From an uncultured Bacilli bacterium (GTDB lineage: Bacteria > Bacillota_I > Bacilli_A > RF39 > UBA660), in the NCBI GenBank assembly GCA_947624695.1, contig CANQLN010000007.1, positions 1-20,305 of the forward strand: DNA of 20,305 nucleotides, in the 5' to 3' direction. A program made the position numbers and the translations under genes. The notes beneath the pieces were generated by a model. The model searched no databases. It saw nothing but the letters and a program-made list of their open reading frames with translations, and was not told the origin of the DNA. Shown here piece by piece: positions 1 through 7,566 of this stretch. The first letter of the stretch is position 1; each line of letters begins with the position of its first letter.

Positions 1-865
1 TATTATAACGGCCACCGCCCCCTAAAACACTCTGACTAGTTTCATTATGATCTAGGGAAACTATTTCAAAAACTGTATGGTCATAATAATCAAGACCTCT
101 TACAATATTTGGATTAACTTCATAATCTATTTCTAATAAATCTAAATATTTTAAAACAGTCTCAAATCTTTCTTTACTTTCTTTATTTAAATAATCAATC
201 GTCTTGGGAGCATTTTTTAAAATATTACTATTAGCGTCTACCTTACAATCTAAAATTCTTAAAGGATTAGTCTTAAATCTTTCTTGACAATCTTCGCATA
301 ATTCATTTAAATGCGGTTCTAGATAACTTACTAAAGCTTTTTTATAATTATCTCTAGATTCGGCATCTCCTAAAGAATTAATTTTAACTTCTAAATTCTC
401 AATATGAAGAGCCTCTAAAATTTTATATTGTAAACTAATAACTTCGGCATCGACAATAGGATCATTACTCCCTAAAACTTCGACCCCAAATTGCGTAAAT
501 TCTCTTAATCTTCCATTTTGCGGTCTTTCATACCGATACATTGTTCCATTATAATAATACTTCTTAATATCTGGTAAAGCATAACATTTATTTTCAATAT
601 AAGAACGGACTACTCCCGCTGTTCCTTCAGGTCTTAAAGTAAGATTTCTATTTCCTTTATCTTGAAAATCATAAGTTTCTTTTTTGACAATATCTGATGA
701 AGCTCCGACACTCCGGTGAAAAAGTTCACTAGCTTCAAAAATCGGTGTTCTAATTAATTCATAATTATAAGTTCGCATCATTGTGCTAACAACATCGTTA
801 ACATATTCCCATAAAAGTGATTCATCACCGGTAATATCAACGCATCCTTTAGGTTTACTAATCAT
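1..865 (-). CDS. hisS: Histidyl-tRNA synthetase, N-terminal 288 residues (3' end outside window)
   Basis: Class II aminoacyl-tRNA synthetase that charges tRNA-His. The visible part holds the class II catalytic core: LRPEGTAGVVR at about residues 77-87, motif 2 as RYERPQNGRLREFTQFGVE at about 111-129, and the HisRS-specific signature RGLDYY at 256-261 followed by GGGGRYN at the cut edge. The C-terminal anticodon-binding domain lies beyond the left edge. The ATG at 865 is preceded by AAGGAAG, a good ribosome binding site. A T-box leader lies directly upstream, as expected for an aminoacyl-tRNA synthetase gene in Bacillota. In many Bacillota aspS follows hisS in the same operon; that position is outside the window. 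Identity is secure. Confidence 0.97.
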   Translation of the reverse strand, partial: MISKPKGCVDITGDESLLWEYVNDVVSTMMRTYNYELIRTPIFEASELFHRSVGASSDIVKKETYDFQDKGNRNLTLRPEGTAGVVRSYIENKCYALPDIKKYYYNGTMYRYERPQNGRLREFTQFGVEVLGSNDPIVDAEVISLQYKILEALHIENLEVKINSLGDAESRDNYKKALVSYLEPHLNELCEDCQERFKTNPLRILDCKVDANSNILKNAPKTIDYLNKESKERFETVLKYLDLLEIDYEVNPNIVRGLDYYDHTVFEIVSLDHNETSQSVLGGGGRYN

Positions 866-887
866 TTTTCTTCCTTCTTTCTTAAAC

Positions 888-1083
888 AAAAAGACCTAGT
901 CATATAAGGGCGAAAAATATTTCACGGTACCACCTTACTTCTAGGTCTTTAATTTTTATCGCTTAATAGCGTTTCTACTTATCTAAAAGTGTCTTTCATT
1001 TACCATCTATTTGACTTTTCCACCAACCGTCTTCTCTTTAAAATATTTCTGGTAAATTACTTCTCTTTTTATAGAAAATCTAT
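888..1083 (-). promoter_or_regulatory. T-box leader of hisS
   Basis: Tandem evidence for a tRNA-sensing T-box riboswitch. The conserved T-box sequence AAGGTGGTACCGTGAA lies at 936-921. A terminator hairpin follows, AAAGACCTAG (950-941) with CTAGGTCTTT (897-888), and then a run of T. Stem I is recognisable: TTTACCA (1056-1050) pairs with TGGTAAA (1005-999), and the distal loop has the conserved GGTTGGTGGAAA type sequence closed by GAC/GTC (1032-1013). Below that helix the loop-E elements AGTAA and GAA flank the specifier region, which reads GACAC at 993-989. GAC (Asp) followed by A fits the usual codon-purine rule; the overlapping CAC is a His codon. Low charging of the cognate tRNA is expected to favour antitermination and hisS expression. 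Confidence 0.92.
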
Positions 1084-1089
1084 AGTATT

Positions 1090-1118
1090 ATTCTACTTCT
1101 TTTTCCCTCTTAAGTCAA
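1090..1118 (-). promoter_or_regulatory. SigA-type promoter of the T-box/hisS transcript
   Basis: The -35 TTGACT (1118-1113) and -10 TAGAAT (1095-1090) are separated by exactly 17 bp. Predicted start of transcription is near 1083, just before T-box stem I. It sits immediately after the stop codon of the upstream gene. Confidence 0.8.
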
Positions 1119-1127
1119 TTATCTTCT

Positions 1128-2429
1128 TTAGATTCTTCTCATTCTTTCGTCAAGACTATTTACTTTAGTTTCTCCTTCAAAATGGTCTAAAATATTTTCT
1201 AAATCCCAATAGTTCCAGCCTTTATCTTTGGCATCTTTATCAAGTCTTTTGCCAAGATTAATGGCTAATTTTAAATATAAAGTTCCGAGGGTATTTTCGC
1301 CTAATTTTAAATAACTCATTGCAAGCATTAAAAGATCTTTTACTGTAGGTCTACCAAAATCCACTATTTTTCTTCCTAATAAAATGGCCCTTTGATAGTC
1401 CCCTTTACTATAACAATTTCTTAAGGAGGCCATAAGTTCAACAGGCATTTTAGCATCTGATGTAAGACTTTGAATAACCGCTAAACTTTCTAAGTTATCG
1501 CCAATCTTTAAAGTAGATAAACCTTTAAAATTATTTATTACTTCTTTTCTTTTTTTATTAATTATTCGCTCCACTGGCTCTAAGATAATTAAACCATCAC
1601 TGGCAATTTGGGGAATGCTTTCTTTAATTTCTTTGGCAAAATCTTGGGCCTTAAAAGAAGAACAAAGCTTGAGAGTGGGACTTTCTTCTCTTTTATTTTC
1701 TCTATTTATTTTACTAATTAAAGTATTTATTTTATTTAATAAATCCAAATAAATATCTTTTGGAAAATCTTTTTTCGCCTTAGCGGCATTCTTACAAATC
1801 ATAAGATAGGCATTATAATAATCATGAACTTCAAAGTAAGCATTAAAATTATCGATATTATTACATTTAGGAAGCATCATAGGTACTTCATTAGTTTTTA
1901 AAATATTAATGTAAACATTCAAAAGTTCTCTAATGATACTATTTGTTCTTGATAAACGATGTCTTTTAGCTTCTTCATCTAAATAGATAATAACCTCTTC
2001 ATATTTTCCTTCTTGGTAAAGTTTTTTTATTAAATTTTCTTCCGCATCTCTTTTTCTTAATAAAGCATGTAATAATTCATATAAAACGAAATCAAAACGT
2101 TCAATCTTGCCATATTTAGCTTGTTCTTTTTCCATTAAAGTTTTTAATAATCTTAAAGCTTTCGAAAATTGTTGCCCTAAAATATAAGTAATAATCGTAT
2201 TGCGAAATTGATCATTCGAATTTAAAAGAACATCAAAAGAAATAGTAGTATAAGATTTGATTAGATCTTCTTTTTCAAAATCTTCTAAAAAACTAAACAT
2301 AAATAAGATTAAATTTTTTTGATTAAAATAATAAGGACTTTCATCATCTAAAATAAAATCCACAAGTAAAAGGGCCTTATCAAATTCTTTATTTTCTAAG
2401 TAAGTACGAAATGTTTCAATATCAATCAT
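1128..2429 (-). CDS. TPR-like helical-repeat protein of unknown function, second of a paralogous pair
   Basis: Predicted 433-aa soluble, helical, charged protein with no signal peptide or membrane segment. I do not recognise a named family. The C-terminal part has a TPR-like helix pair (YSKGDYQRAILLGRKIVDFG and the following MSYLKLGENTLGTLYLKLAI). It resembles the adjacent 493-aa protein along its length: FNQKNLILFMFSFLEDF against SDEKNFFLYLLSFLANL, DGLIILEPV against KGIVILPLM, and MSYLKLG against VCYFKLG. The ATG at 2429 is chosen because it follows the stop of the upstream gene by one base and has AGAGG at a good distance. An in-frame ATG at 2468 lies inside the upstream gene and would force a 38-bp overlap. 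The two genes are clearly co-transcribed. A scaffold role is possible by analogy with other TPR proteins, but no function is claimed. Confidence 0.8.
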   Translation of the reverse strand: MIDIETFRTYLENKEFDKALLLVDFILDDESPYYFNQKNLILFMFSFLEDFEKEDLIKSYTTISFDVLLNSNDQFRNTIITYILGQQFSKALRLLKTLMEKEQAKYGKIERFDFVLYELLHALLRKRDAEENLIKKLYQEGKYEEVIIYLDEEAKRHRLSRTNSIIRELLNVYINILKTNEVPMMLPKCNNIDNFNAYFEVHDYYNAYLMICKNAAKAKKDFPKDIYLDLLNKINTLISKINRENKREESPTLKLCSSFKAQDFAKEIKESIPQIASDGLIILEPVERIINKKRKEVINNFKGLSTLKIGDNLESLAVIQSLTSDAKMPVELMASLRNCYSKGDYQRAILLGRKIVDFGRPTVKDLLMLAMSYLKLGENTLGTLYLKLAINLGKRLDKDAKDKGWNYWDLENILDHFEGETKVNSLDERMRRI

Positions 2430-2430
2430 T

Positions 2431-3912
2431 TTAACCTCTTCCCCCTTTTTCATAATGCGGATTATCAATGATACTCTTAATATAATTAATTAAGTTAGAA
2501 TAATCATACGCCGCACTTAAGTTTTCTCTTTTACAAATTTCCGTTGGAATAGTTAAATAATCTAAAGCTAAGTCATAATTTCCTAATTTAAAATAGCATA
2601 CTCCTAATTTAGCATACGTTTCTAAATTAAAACGACAATATCTTAAAAGCTCTATATTAGCTAAAATACATTCTTCATAATTACCTTGAGCATAAGAATC
2701 TTTACTTAATTGAACTAATTCCTTGATATTTACTTTCTTTTCATTAGTTCGGCCCGCTTTAATTACTAATCTTTCTTCCCCTTCTCTTCCAATTAAAAAT
2801 GTACTAATATTAGGATAACTTTGTAAATTCAAAGTAATTTCCATTCTTTTATCTTTAGGCATTAAAGGTAGTATTACTATTCCTTTTTCTTCGGCCGCAA
2901 TGACTAGTTCAGGAACTTTTAAACTGTCATCATCATAAATATTTGATCTTGTTTTATTCATTAAAATCATTAATTTAGTTAGTAAAAAATAGACAGCATC
3001 ATGATTGCTAATGGTTTCTTTATTTTTTTTCAATTTAAAAGCTAAAGCAAAATTATTATTATAAATAGCTCTTTTAAAAGAGTTTGTTTTTTGTTTTTTA
3101 ACTTCTGGCTTAATCCCATTTTTTAAAATATTCTCGAGAGTTTTACTTAAATATAAAATTATATTAAGATAAGAATTAGAAGCTTGTTTTTCTTTTAATC
3201 TTGTAATAAAAACAATCATTGAATGATAATCTTCTTTACAAGCCATTTCAGAAAGAAGAGCATAATTTTCTTTTTGAAATTTAATATTTTTATTTAAAAG
3301 AATTTTTAGAGCTAATATTTCATCTTCATAACCACTTCCAATAGGAAATAATTCATTTAATTTTCTCTTGGCTCCCGAAAATTTTTGATAAAAAGCTAAT
3401 TTTCGAAATTCATTTAGATCATTATCTTTTAAAGTAGTTAAAATATCAGGCGTATGTAATGTTTTTAAATAATCTTTTTCTTCTTGACTTAAATTAGCTA
3501 AAAAACTTAAAAGATATAGGAAGAAGTTTTTTTCATCACTAGTTAAAGAAGCACTTTGATTCATAATTCGAAAGTATGAAAGGGCGGCATCATACTCTTC
3601 GGTTTCTAAAGACTTAATAAATAATTGTAAAGCAGCCTTATAATAAGTATTATCAATTTTAAGACAGGCTTTAAAACCATTCTTAGCTTCTTGGGTTCTT
3701 TTTTTAGCTAAAAGAGTTATTGAATATTCATAAAGACTATATACATTTTTAAATTCAAAACTATTAAAGCCCTTAATACTTAAATATTTTTTGAAAACTA
3801 ATTCTATAATATCTTTATTATTAAAGCCACAACTAAATAAAGCTTTAAAATTTAAAGTTGCTCCTTGTATGACTAAACCATATAATTTATTTAGGCTTTC
3901 CTCTTTTATCAT
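2431..3912 (-). CDS. TPR-like helical-repeat protein of unknown function, first of a paralogous pair
   Basis: 493-aa soluble helical protein without membrane segments. TPR-like pairs appear around residues 80-120 (AALQLFIKSLETEEYDAALS) and near the C-terminus (AQGNYEECILANIELLRYCR followed by GVCYFKLGNYDLALDYL). Between them is a mostly lysine-rich helical stretch. It shares its layout and several blocks with the gene immediately downstream, so the pair probably arose by tandem duplication and then diverged. Start ATG 3912 follows AGGGGGA. That ribosome binding site lies inside a hairpin, which may modulate translation. The gene has its own promoter just after the YkgJ-like gene. Function unknown. 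Confidence 0.8.
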   Translation of the reverse strand: MIKEESLNKLYGLVIQGATLNFKALFSCGFNNKDIIELVFKKYLSIKGFNSFEFKNVYSLYEYSITLLAKKRTQEAKNGFKACLKIDNTYYKAALQLFIKSLETEEYDAALSYFRIMNQSASLTSDEKNFFLYLLSFLANLSQEEKDYLKTLHTPDILTTLKDNDLNEFRKLAFYQKFSGAKRKLNELFPIGSGYEDEILALKILLNKNIKFQKENYALLSEMACKEDYHSMIVFITRLKEKQASNSYLNIILYLSKTLENILKNGIKPEVKKQKTNSFKRAIYNNNFALAFKLKKNKETISNHDAVYFLLTKLMILMNKTRSNIYDDDSLKVPELVIAAEEKGIVILPLMPKDKRMEITLNLQSYPNISTFLIGREGEERLVIKAGRTNEKKVNIKELVQLSKDSYAQGNYEECILANIELLRYCRFNLETYAKLGVCYFKLGNYDLALDYLTIPTEICKRENLSAAYDYSNLINYIKSIIDNPHYEKGGRG

Positions 3913-3913
3913 T

Positions 3914-3939
3914 AAAAAAATCCCCCTGAATTAGGGATT
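3914..3939 (-). promoter_or_regulatory. Hairpin that buries the Shine-Dalgarno, terminator-like
   Basis: AATCCC (3939-3934) can pair with GGGATT (3924-3919). The alternative is CCCT with AGGG around a five-base loop. Both bury the AGGGGGA ribosome binding site (3927-3921) of the next gene. A run of seven T follows just before the ATG, so it also looks like an intrinsic terminator for the upstream operon. Either reading puts a regulatory element over the start of the TPR pair. Confidence 0.55.
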
Positions 3940-3968
3940 ATTTTAGCATAAAAGGATCTTTTAGTAAA
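3940..3968 (-). promoter_or_regulatory. Promoter of the TPR-like gene pair
   Basis: -35 TTTACT (3968-3963), 17-bp spacer, extended -10 TGC-TAAAAT (3948-3940). It lies right after the stop of the YkgJ-like gene. Transcription would start at about the base of the hairpin at 3939-3914. Confidence 0.65.
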
Positions 3969-3971
3969 TAG

Positions 3972-4643
3972 TTATTTAGGTATTCTTTTAAGAGTTAAAG
4001 TTTTTTCTTTGGTCACTTTTTCTTGAGCCTTATTATATAAAGTTGGGTATTTTCTTTCTAAAATGGGTAAAATCATAATTTGATGTTCCGTTAAATTACG
4101 AGGATCAACGCCCTCATAATTTTGGGTTAAGAAATTATAGAAATAATTTTCTACATCTTCCCTCAACTTTTCTTCGTAAGAAAGATGCGTCATTTTAAAA
4201 ATAACCGAAGAAAGTAAGTCTTGATAATTAAGCCACCCAGCAAGATGGGCAAAATGCTCTTCATCATAATGGCAAAGCATGGGTTTAAATGAGGGGATTA
4301 AATGTAAGCCCCCACTTGGTCTTTCAGTGTCTTTGTATATACACCCATCTTTAGTTAAAGATGCACAAGAAGTTGGAAGTGAAAATAAGTCAATCGCTCC
4401 TCTTTCTATATTTCTTTCTCTTAAAAGGAGCATAAATTCAAGGTCTCTTTCATTAAAAGAAGAATACTTGAAATTAAGCATCGTACTAATTGAGACATGT
4501 CCTTCCCCTAATAAAGATATTAGATTATCAAAAGTTAAATTGATATCTTCAGGATAGTAAAAACAACCACAACTTTTACAGCATTTACCTTGGCAGATAC
4601 GACAATACGAATTATTCGTATAAGTTGAATCAATTTTTTCCAT
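3972..4643 (-). CDS. Cysteine-cluster protein, YkgJ-like (putative metal-binding)
   Basis: 223-aa soluble protein. An N-terminal cluster of six cysteines (C14, C17, C21, C22, C25, C27, in YCRICQGKCCKSCGC) is followed by a later set (C93, C101, C124). The CxxCxxxCC arrangement with a downstream SxPTSCxxL and a CIYKDTERP-like segment is typical of the YkgJ / zinc- or iron-chelating cysteine-cluster proteins, whose biochemical role is poorly defined. Start ATG 4643 is preceded by AAAGGGGAC. It begins 24 bp after the dtd stop, so it is probably the last gene of the comN-rel-dtd transcript. Metal identity is inference; Fe-S or Zn are both possible. Confidence 0.7.
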   Translation of the reverse strand: MEKIDSTYTNNSYCRICQGKCCKSCGCFYYPEDINLTFDNLISLLGEGHVSISTMLNFKYSSFNERDLEFMLLLRERNIERGAIDLFSLPTSCASLTKDGCIYKDTERPSGGLHLIPSFKPMLCHYDEEHFAHLAGWLNYQDLLSSVIFKMTHLSYEEKLREDVENYFYNFLTQNYEGVDPRNLTEHQIMILPILERKYPTLYNKAQEKVTKEKTLTLKRIPK

Positions 4644-4666
4644 AAAGTCCCCTTTGCTTATAAAAT

Positions 4667-5110
4667 TTATTTACATTTTGAATCAATAATAATCGTTATT
4701 GGCCCATCATTTTGAATATTTATCTCCATTTCGGCTCCGAAGATACCAGTTACAGTGGGCACTAATTTATTAAGTTCATTATTAAATGTTTCATATAGTT
4801 TAATGGCTTCTTTCCCATTTAAGGCTTTAATATAACTGGGCCGATTTCCTTTTTTAGTGTCCGCATATAAAGTAAACTGACTAATTGATAAGATCATTCC
4901 CTCTTTATCTAAAATACTTTTATTCATGATGCCTTCTTCGTCATCAAAAATACGTAAATTCACAATTTTTTTGACGATATAATTAATATCATCTATTGTG
5001 TCTCCTTCAGTAAAACAAGAGAAAACTACTAAACCATGCGGTATTTCATTATATATTTTATTTTCAATTTTAACATTACTATATTTACTTCTTTGAATTA
5101 CAACTTTCAT
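4667..5110 (-). CDS. dtd: D-aminoacyl-tRNA deacylase
   Basis: 147-aa homodimeric hydrolase that removes D-amino acids (and glycine mischarged on tRNA-Ala) from tRNA. The family signatures are present: SQFTLYA at 77-83 with the active-site Thr region, GNRPSY at 88-93, and NDGPITI at 134-140, which corresponds to the cross-subunit Gly-Pro motif. Length is normal for the family. Its ATG overlaps the rel stop as ATGA, indicating translational coupling. The rel-dtd pairing is conserved in Bacillota. Confidence 0.97.
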   Translation of the reverse strand: MKVVIQRSKYSNVKIENKIYNEIPHGLVVFSCFTEGDTIDDINYIVKKIVNLRIFDDEEGIMNKSILDKEGMILSISQFTLYADTKKGNRPSYIKALNGKEAIKLYETFNNELNKLVPTVTGIFGAEMEINIQNDGPITIIIDSKCK

Positions 5111-7239
5111 ACATTCTCCAATATTTTAACATTTTTAAAATTATTTAATTGGTTTTTAAAGTGTTCTAGAGCTTCTTTATCTTTAACTTTAATCGTTACA
5201 CTACATAAAGTTCCATTATCAATATCTTTATTCTTAATTTCCATAATATGAATTTTTTCTTTGGAAGCTTCATTAACTAAGTCCGCTAGGAAATTAGCAT
5301 TATTAACTAAGATATTTAAGTCAGTAATATACATACTATCAGAAGCCATATTCCACTCAACTTTAATTAGTCTTTCCGCCTTATCTTTGGCATTAGGGCA
5401 AGTCTTCTTATGGACACTTACCCCTTCACCTTTGGTAATAAAGCCAATGATATCATCACCTTTAACTGGTTTACAGCATTTAGCTAAAGAATACATAATA
5501 TTAGAATTACCATCAACAATAATATCATCTTTTTCTTGTTTAACAACTGTAGGTTTAATTCTTTCCATTAAAACATCTTCGACATTATGTTTATCTTCCG
5601 CCGTAAGAGCAATTATATAACCGGCGGTATAACGAAGAGAACCAATTTGTAAATATAATTCATCTAAATTTTCAATTTTTAAGTCTTTAAATATTTTATT
5701 TAAATTCTCTTCACTTAAAACTTCATTAATACTAAGTTTTTTCTTTCTTATTTCTTTTTCTAAGATAGTTTTTCCTTTTAAAATGTGTTCTTCCCGTTCT
5801 TTTTTACTAAAATAAGACTTAATCCGCGATTTCGCTTGGGAGGTTTTAACTAATGATAACCAGTCTTGATTAGGCGAAGCATTATTATTCGTAATTATCT
5901 TGACAATATCATTGTTCTTTAAATTATATGAAAGGGGAACAATATTATCATTAACAATCGCACCCACGGTGGTGTCTCCGACCCGGCCGTGAATTCGGTA
6001 AGCAAAGTCGAGCGGTGTCGCATCTTTAGGAAGTTCAATAACGTCACCTTTGGGCGTAAAAACATAAATAAGCTCTCCTAGTAAGTCATTTTCGACATTT
6101 GAGGCAAAGGAAGAATCAGATTCATCATTATTTGTTTCAATGATGTTTCGAAACATCTCTAATTTTTGTTCCATTAAAGCTTGGACTTTTCTGGTTCCTT
6201 TTTCTTTATATGACCAATGAGAAGCCATTCCTTTTTCGGCAATTTCATCCATTTCATAAGTTCTTACTTGGACTTCATAAACTTCTCCATCAGAACCAAA
6301 GACAGAAGTATGCAAAGATTGATACATATTTGCTTTGGGATTAGCAATATAATCTTTAAACCGTTTCGGAAGAGGACGATATTTTGAATGAATTAATCCA
6401 ATAACCGTATAACAATCCGTTTCTTTTTCGACAAAAATTCTTAAAGCTAAAATATCATAAATTTGATCCCAACGTTTCCCATTATTAAGTTTATTATAAA
6501 TACTATAAACGCTTTTAACTCTTCCTTTTATCTCATGTTCAATTCCATTATCGGTAAGTAGATGGGATAAGCTTTCTTTCATTTCTTGTAAATTATCATT
6601 AAGTTCTAATTTGGTTTTATCAAGTCTTTCTAAAATATCTTGATAAACATCGGGTTTTAAATAACTTAGACAAATATCTTCGAGTTCACTTTTAATAGAA
6701 TTAATTCCTAAACGATGCGCAATCGGAACTAAAACACTCATAGTTTCATTAGCTTTATCTTTTTGCTTTTCCGGTTTTATGGCCCAGTTTGTCCGCATAT
6801 TATGAAGCCGATCAGCAAGTTTTATATATAAAACCCGAGGGTCTTCCGCTAAGCCTACTAAAACTTTTCGTAAATATATAGCCGATGATTCTGTTTCATC
6901 CATTAATTCTAATTTATTAATTTTAGAAATACTATCGACAATAATCGCTACTTCACTTCCAAATTTTTCTTCTATTTCTTCTTTAGTAGCATCTTTGCCA
7001 TTATTTAAAACTTCATGAAGTAAGGCGGAAATAATGGTTACATCATCCGCATTTAAAGAGGCTAAAATTTCAGCGACATGCAAAGGATGGGTAATAAATT
7101 CATCACCAGTAAGTCTTTTCTCTCCTTCGTGTTCTTTCTTTGCATAAAGATAAGCATCTTCAATTTTCTTTAAAGAACTTTCAGGAAAATAATTAAGTTT
7201 TTCTTTTAATGATTCAAAAGTTATAGTGGTATCTTTCAT
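5107..7239 (-). CDS. rel: Long RelA/SpoT-family (p)ppGpp synthetase with degenerate hydrolase motif
   Basis: 710-aa stringent-response enzyme with all long-RSH domains in order. These are the HD hydrolase domain (about 25-180), the synthetase (about 235-345: GRVKSVYSIYNK, catalytic D262 in DILALRI, RFKD at 293-296, Y306, EVQVRT from E322), TGS (391-452), helical, zinc-finger/CC region (C588, C589, H610, C614) and ACT (about 638-705). RFKD is the form typical of bifunctional Rel rather than E. coli RelA. The hydrolase site is odd: H51, H75, D143 and N147 are kept, but the HDxxED motif reads H75-E-V-L-N79-N80. In the synthetase, the usual NGYQSLHT reads NMYQSLHT. The start ATG follows the comN stop directly, with AGGAGA inside comN. 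Likely cotranscribed with comN and dtd. Synthetase activity is expected; hydrolase activity is doubtful. Confidence 0.97.
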   Translation of the reverse strand: MKDTTITFESLKEKLNYFPESSLKKIEDAYLYAKKEHEGEKRLTGDEFITHPLHVAEILASLNADDVTIISALLHEVLNNGKDATKEEIEEKFGSEVAIIVDSISKINKLELMDETESSAIYLRKVLVGLAEDPRVLYIKLADRLHNMRTNWAIKPEKQKDKANETMSVLVPIAHRLGINSIKSELEDICLSYLKPDVYQDILERLDKTKLELNDNLQEMKESLSHLLTDNGIEHEIKGRVKSVYSIYNKLNNGKRWDQIYDILALRIFVEKETDCYTVIGLIHSKYRPLPKRFKDYIANPKANMYQSLHTSVFGSDGEVYEVQVRTYEMDEIAEKGMASHWSYKEKGTRKVQALMEQKLEMFRNIIETNNDESDSSFASNVENDLLGELIYVFTPKGDVIELPKDATPLDFAYRIHGRVGDTTVGAIVNDNIVPLSYNLKNNDIVKIITNNNASPNQDWLSLVKTSQAKSRIKSYFSKKEREEHILKGKTILEKEIRKKKLSINEVLSEENLNKIFKDLKIENLDELYLQIGSLRYTAGYIIALTAEDKHNVEDVLMERIKPTVVKQEKDDIIVDGNSNIMYSLAKCCKPVKGDDIIGFITKGEGVSVHKKTCPNAKDKAERLIKVEWNMASDSMYITDLNILVNNANFLADLVNEASKEKIHIMEIKNKDIDNGTLCSVTIKVKDKEALEHFKNQLNNFKNVKILENV

Positions 7240-7503
7240 CTATATCTCCTCGTATTGTATTATATTTTTCTTAAGGTATATTTCTAATTTAAAGGCATCA
7301 ATATTTAGAATATCATCAACTAGTTCATGCATTCTTAAGTCCGTTTTATTACTCCATTTATTCTTAAGACAATAAGACCATATATCTTTTTCCGATATAT
7401 TTAATTTCTCCCGTTTTAAGTCCGCGGCTTTCGTTTTCAAAGCCGGAAGTAATCGATTGTATAGATCATTTAAGGATGCAAATTTTTCATTTTCTAAAGC
7501 CAT
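7240..7503 (-). CDS. comN: ComN-family post-transcriptional regulator
   Basis: 87-aa charged, helical, soluble protein resembling the B. subtilis ComN/YrzD family (post-transcriptional regulator domain). The family's conserved part is visible as EKDIWSYCLKNKWSNK around residues 38-53, followed by LRMHELVDDILNID. In B. subtilis ComN acts post-transcriptionally on comE mRNA, and its gene lies beside spoVB, as here (divergent). Start ATG 7503 has AAGG nine bases upstream. First gene of the operon with rel; the stop TAG abuts the rel ATG. Assignment rests on size, motif and synteny. A role in control of the nearby comEA/comEC genes is a reasonable but unproven inference. Confidence 0.75.
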   Translation of the reverse strand: MALENEKFASLNDLYNRLLPALKTKAADLKREKLNISEKDIWSYCLKNKWSNKTDLRMHELVDDILNIDAFKLEIYLKKNIIQYEEI

Positions 7504-7529
7504 AATTAAATGCCTTCTTTCATAATATT

Positions 7530-7558
7530 ATTATATACTATTTTATTTGGCTTTTAAA
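7530..7558 (-). promoter_or_regulatory. Promoter of the comN-rel-dtd operon
   Basis: -35 TTTAAA (7558-7553), 17-bp spacer, -10 TATAAT (7535-7530). Start near 7523, about 20 bases before the comN ATG. The divergent spoVB gene has a TATACT at 7534-7539 but no clear -35. Confidence 0.65.
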
Positions 7559-7566
7559 GGTGATTT

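Noticed and set aside
5107..5110. Mycoplasma-type code with TGA as tryptophan
   Set aside because: rel ends with TGA in an ATGA overlap with dtd at the natural C-terminus; tryptophans are TGG where checked.
5261..5620. Plus-strand open frame opposite rel
   Set aside because: Antisense shadow of the conserved rel TGS-to-ACT region; no RBS, no recognisable domain.
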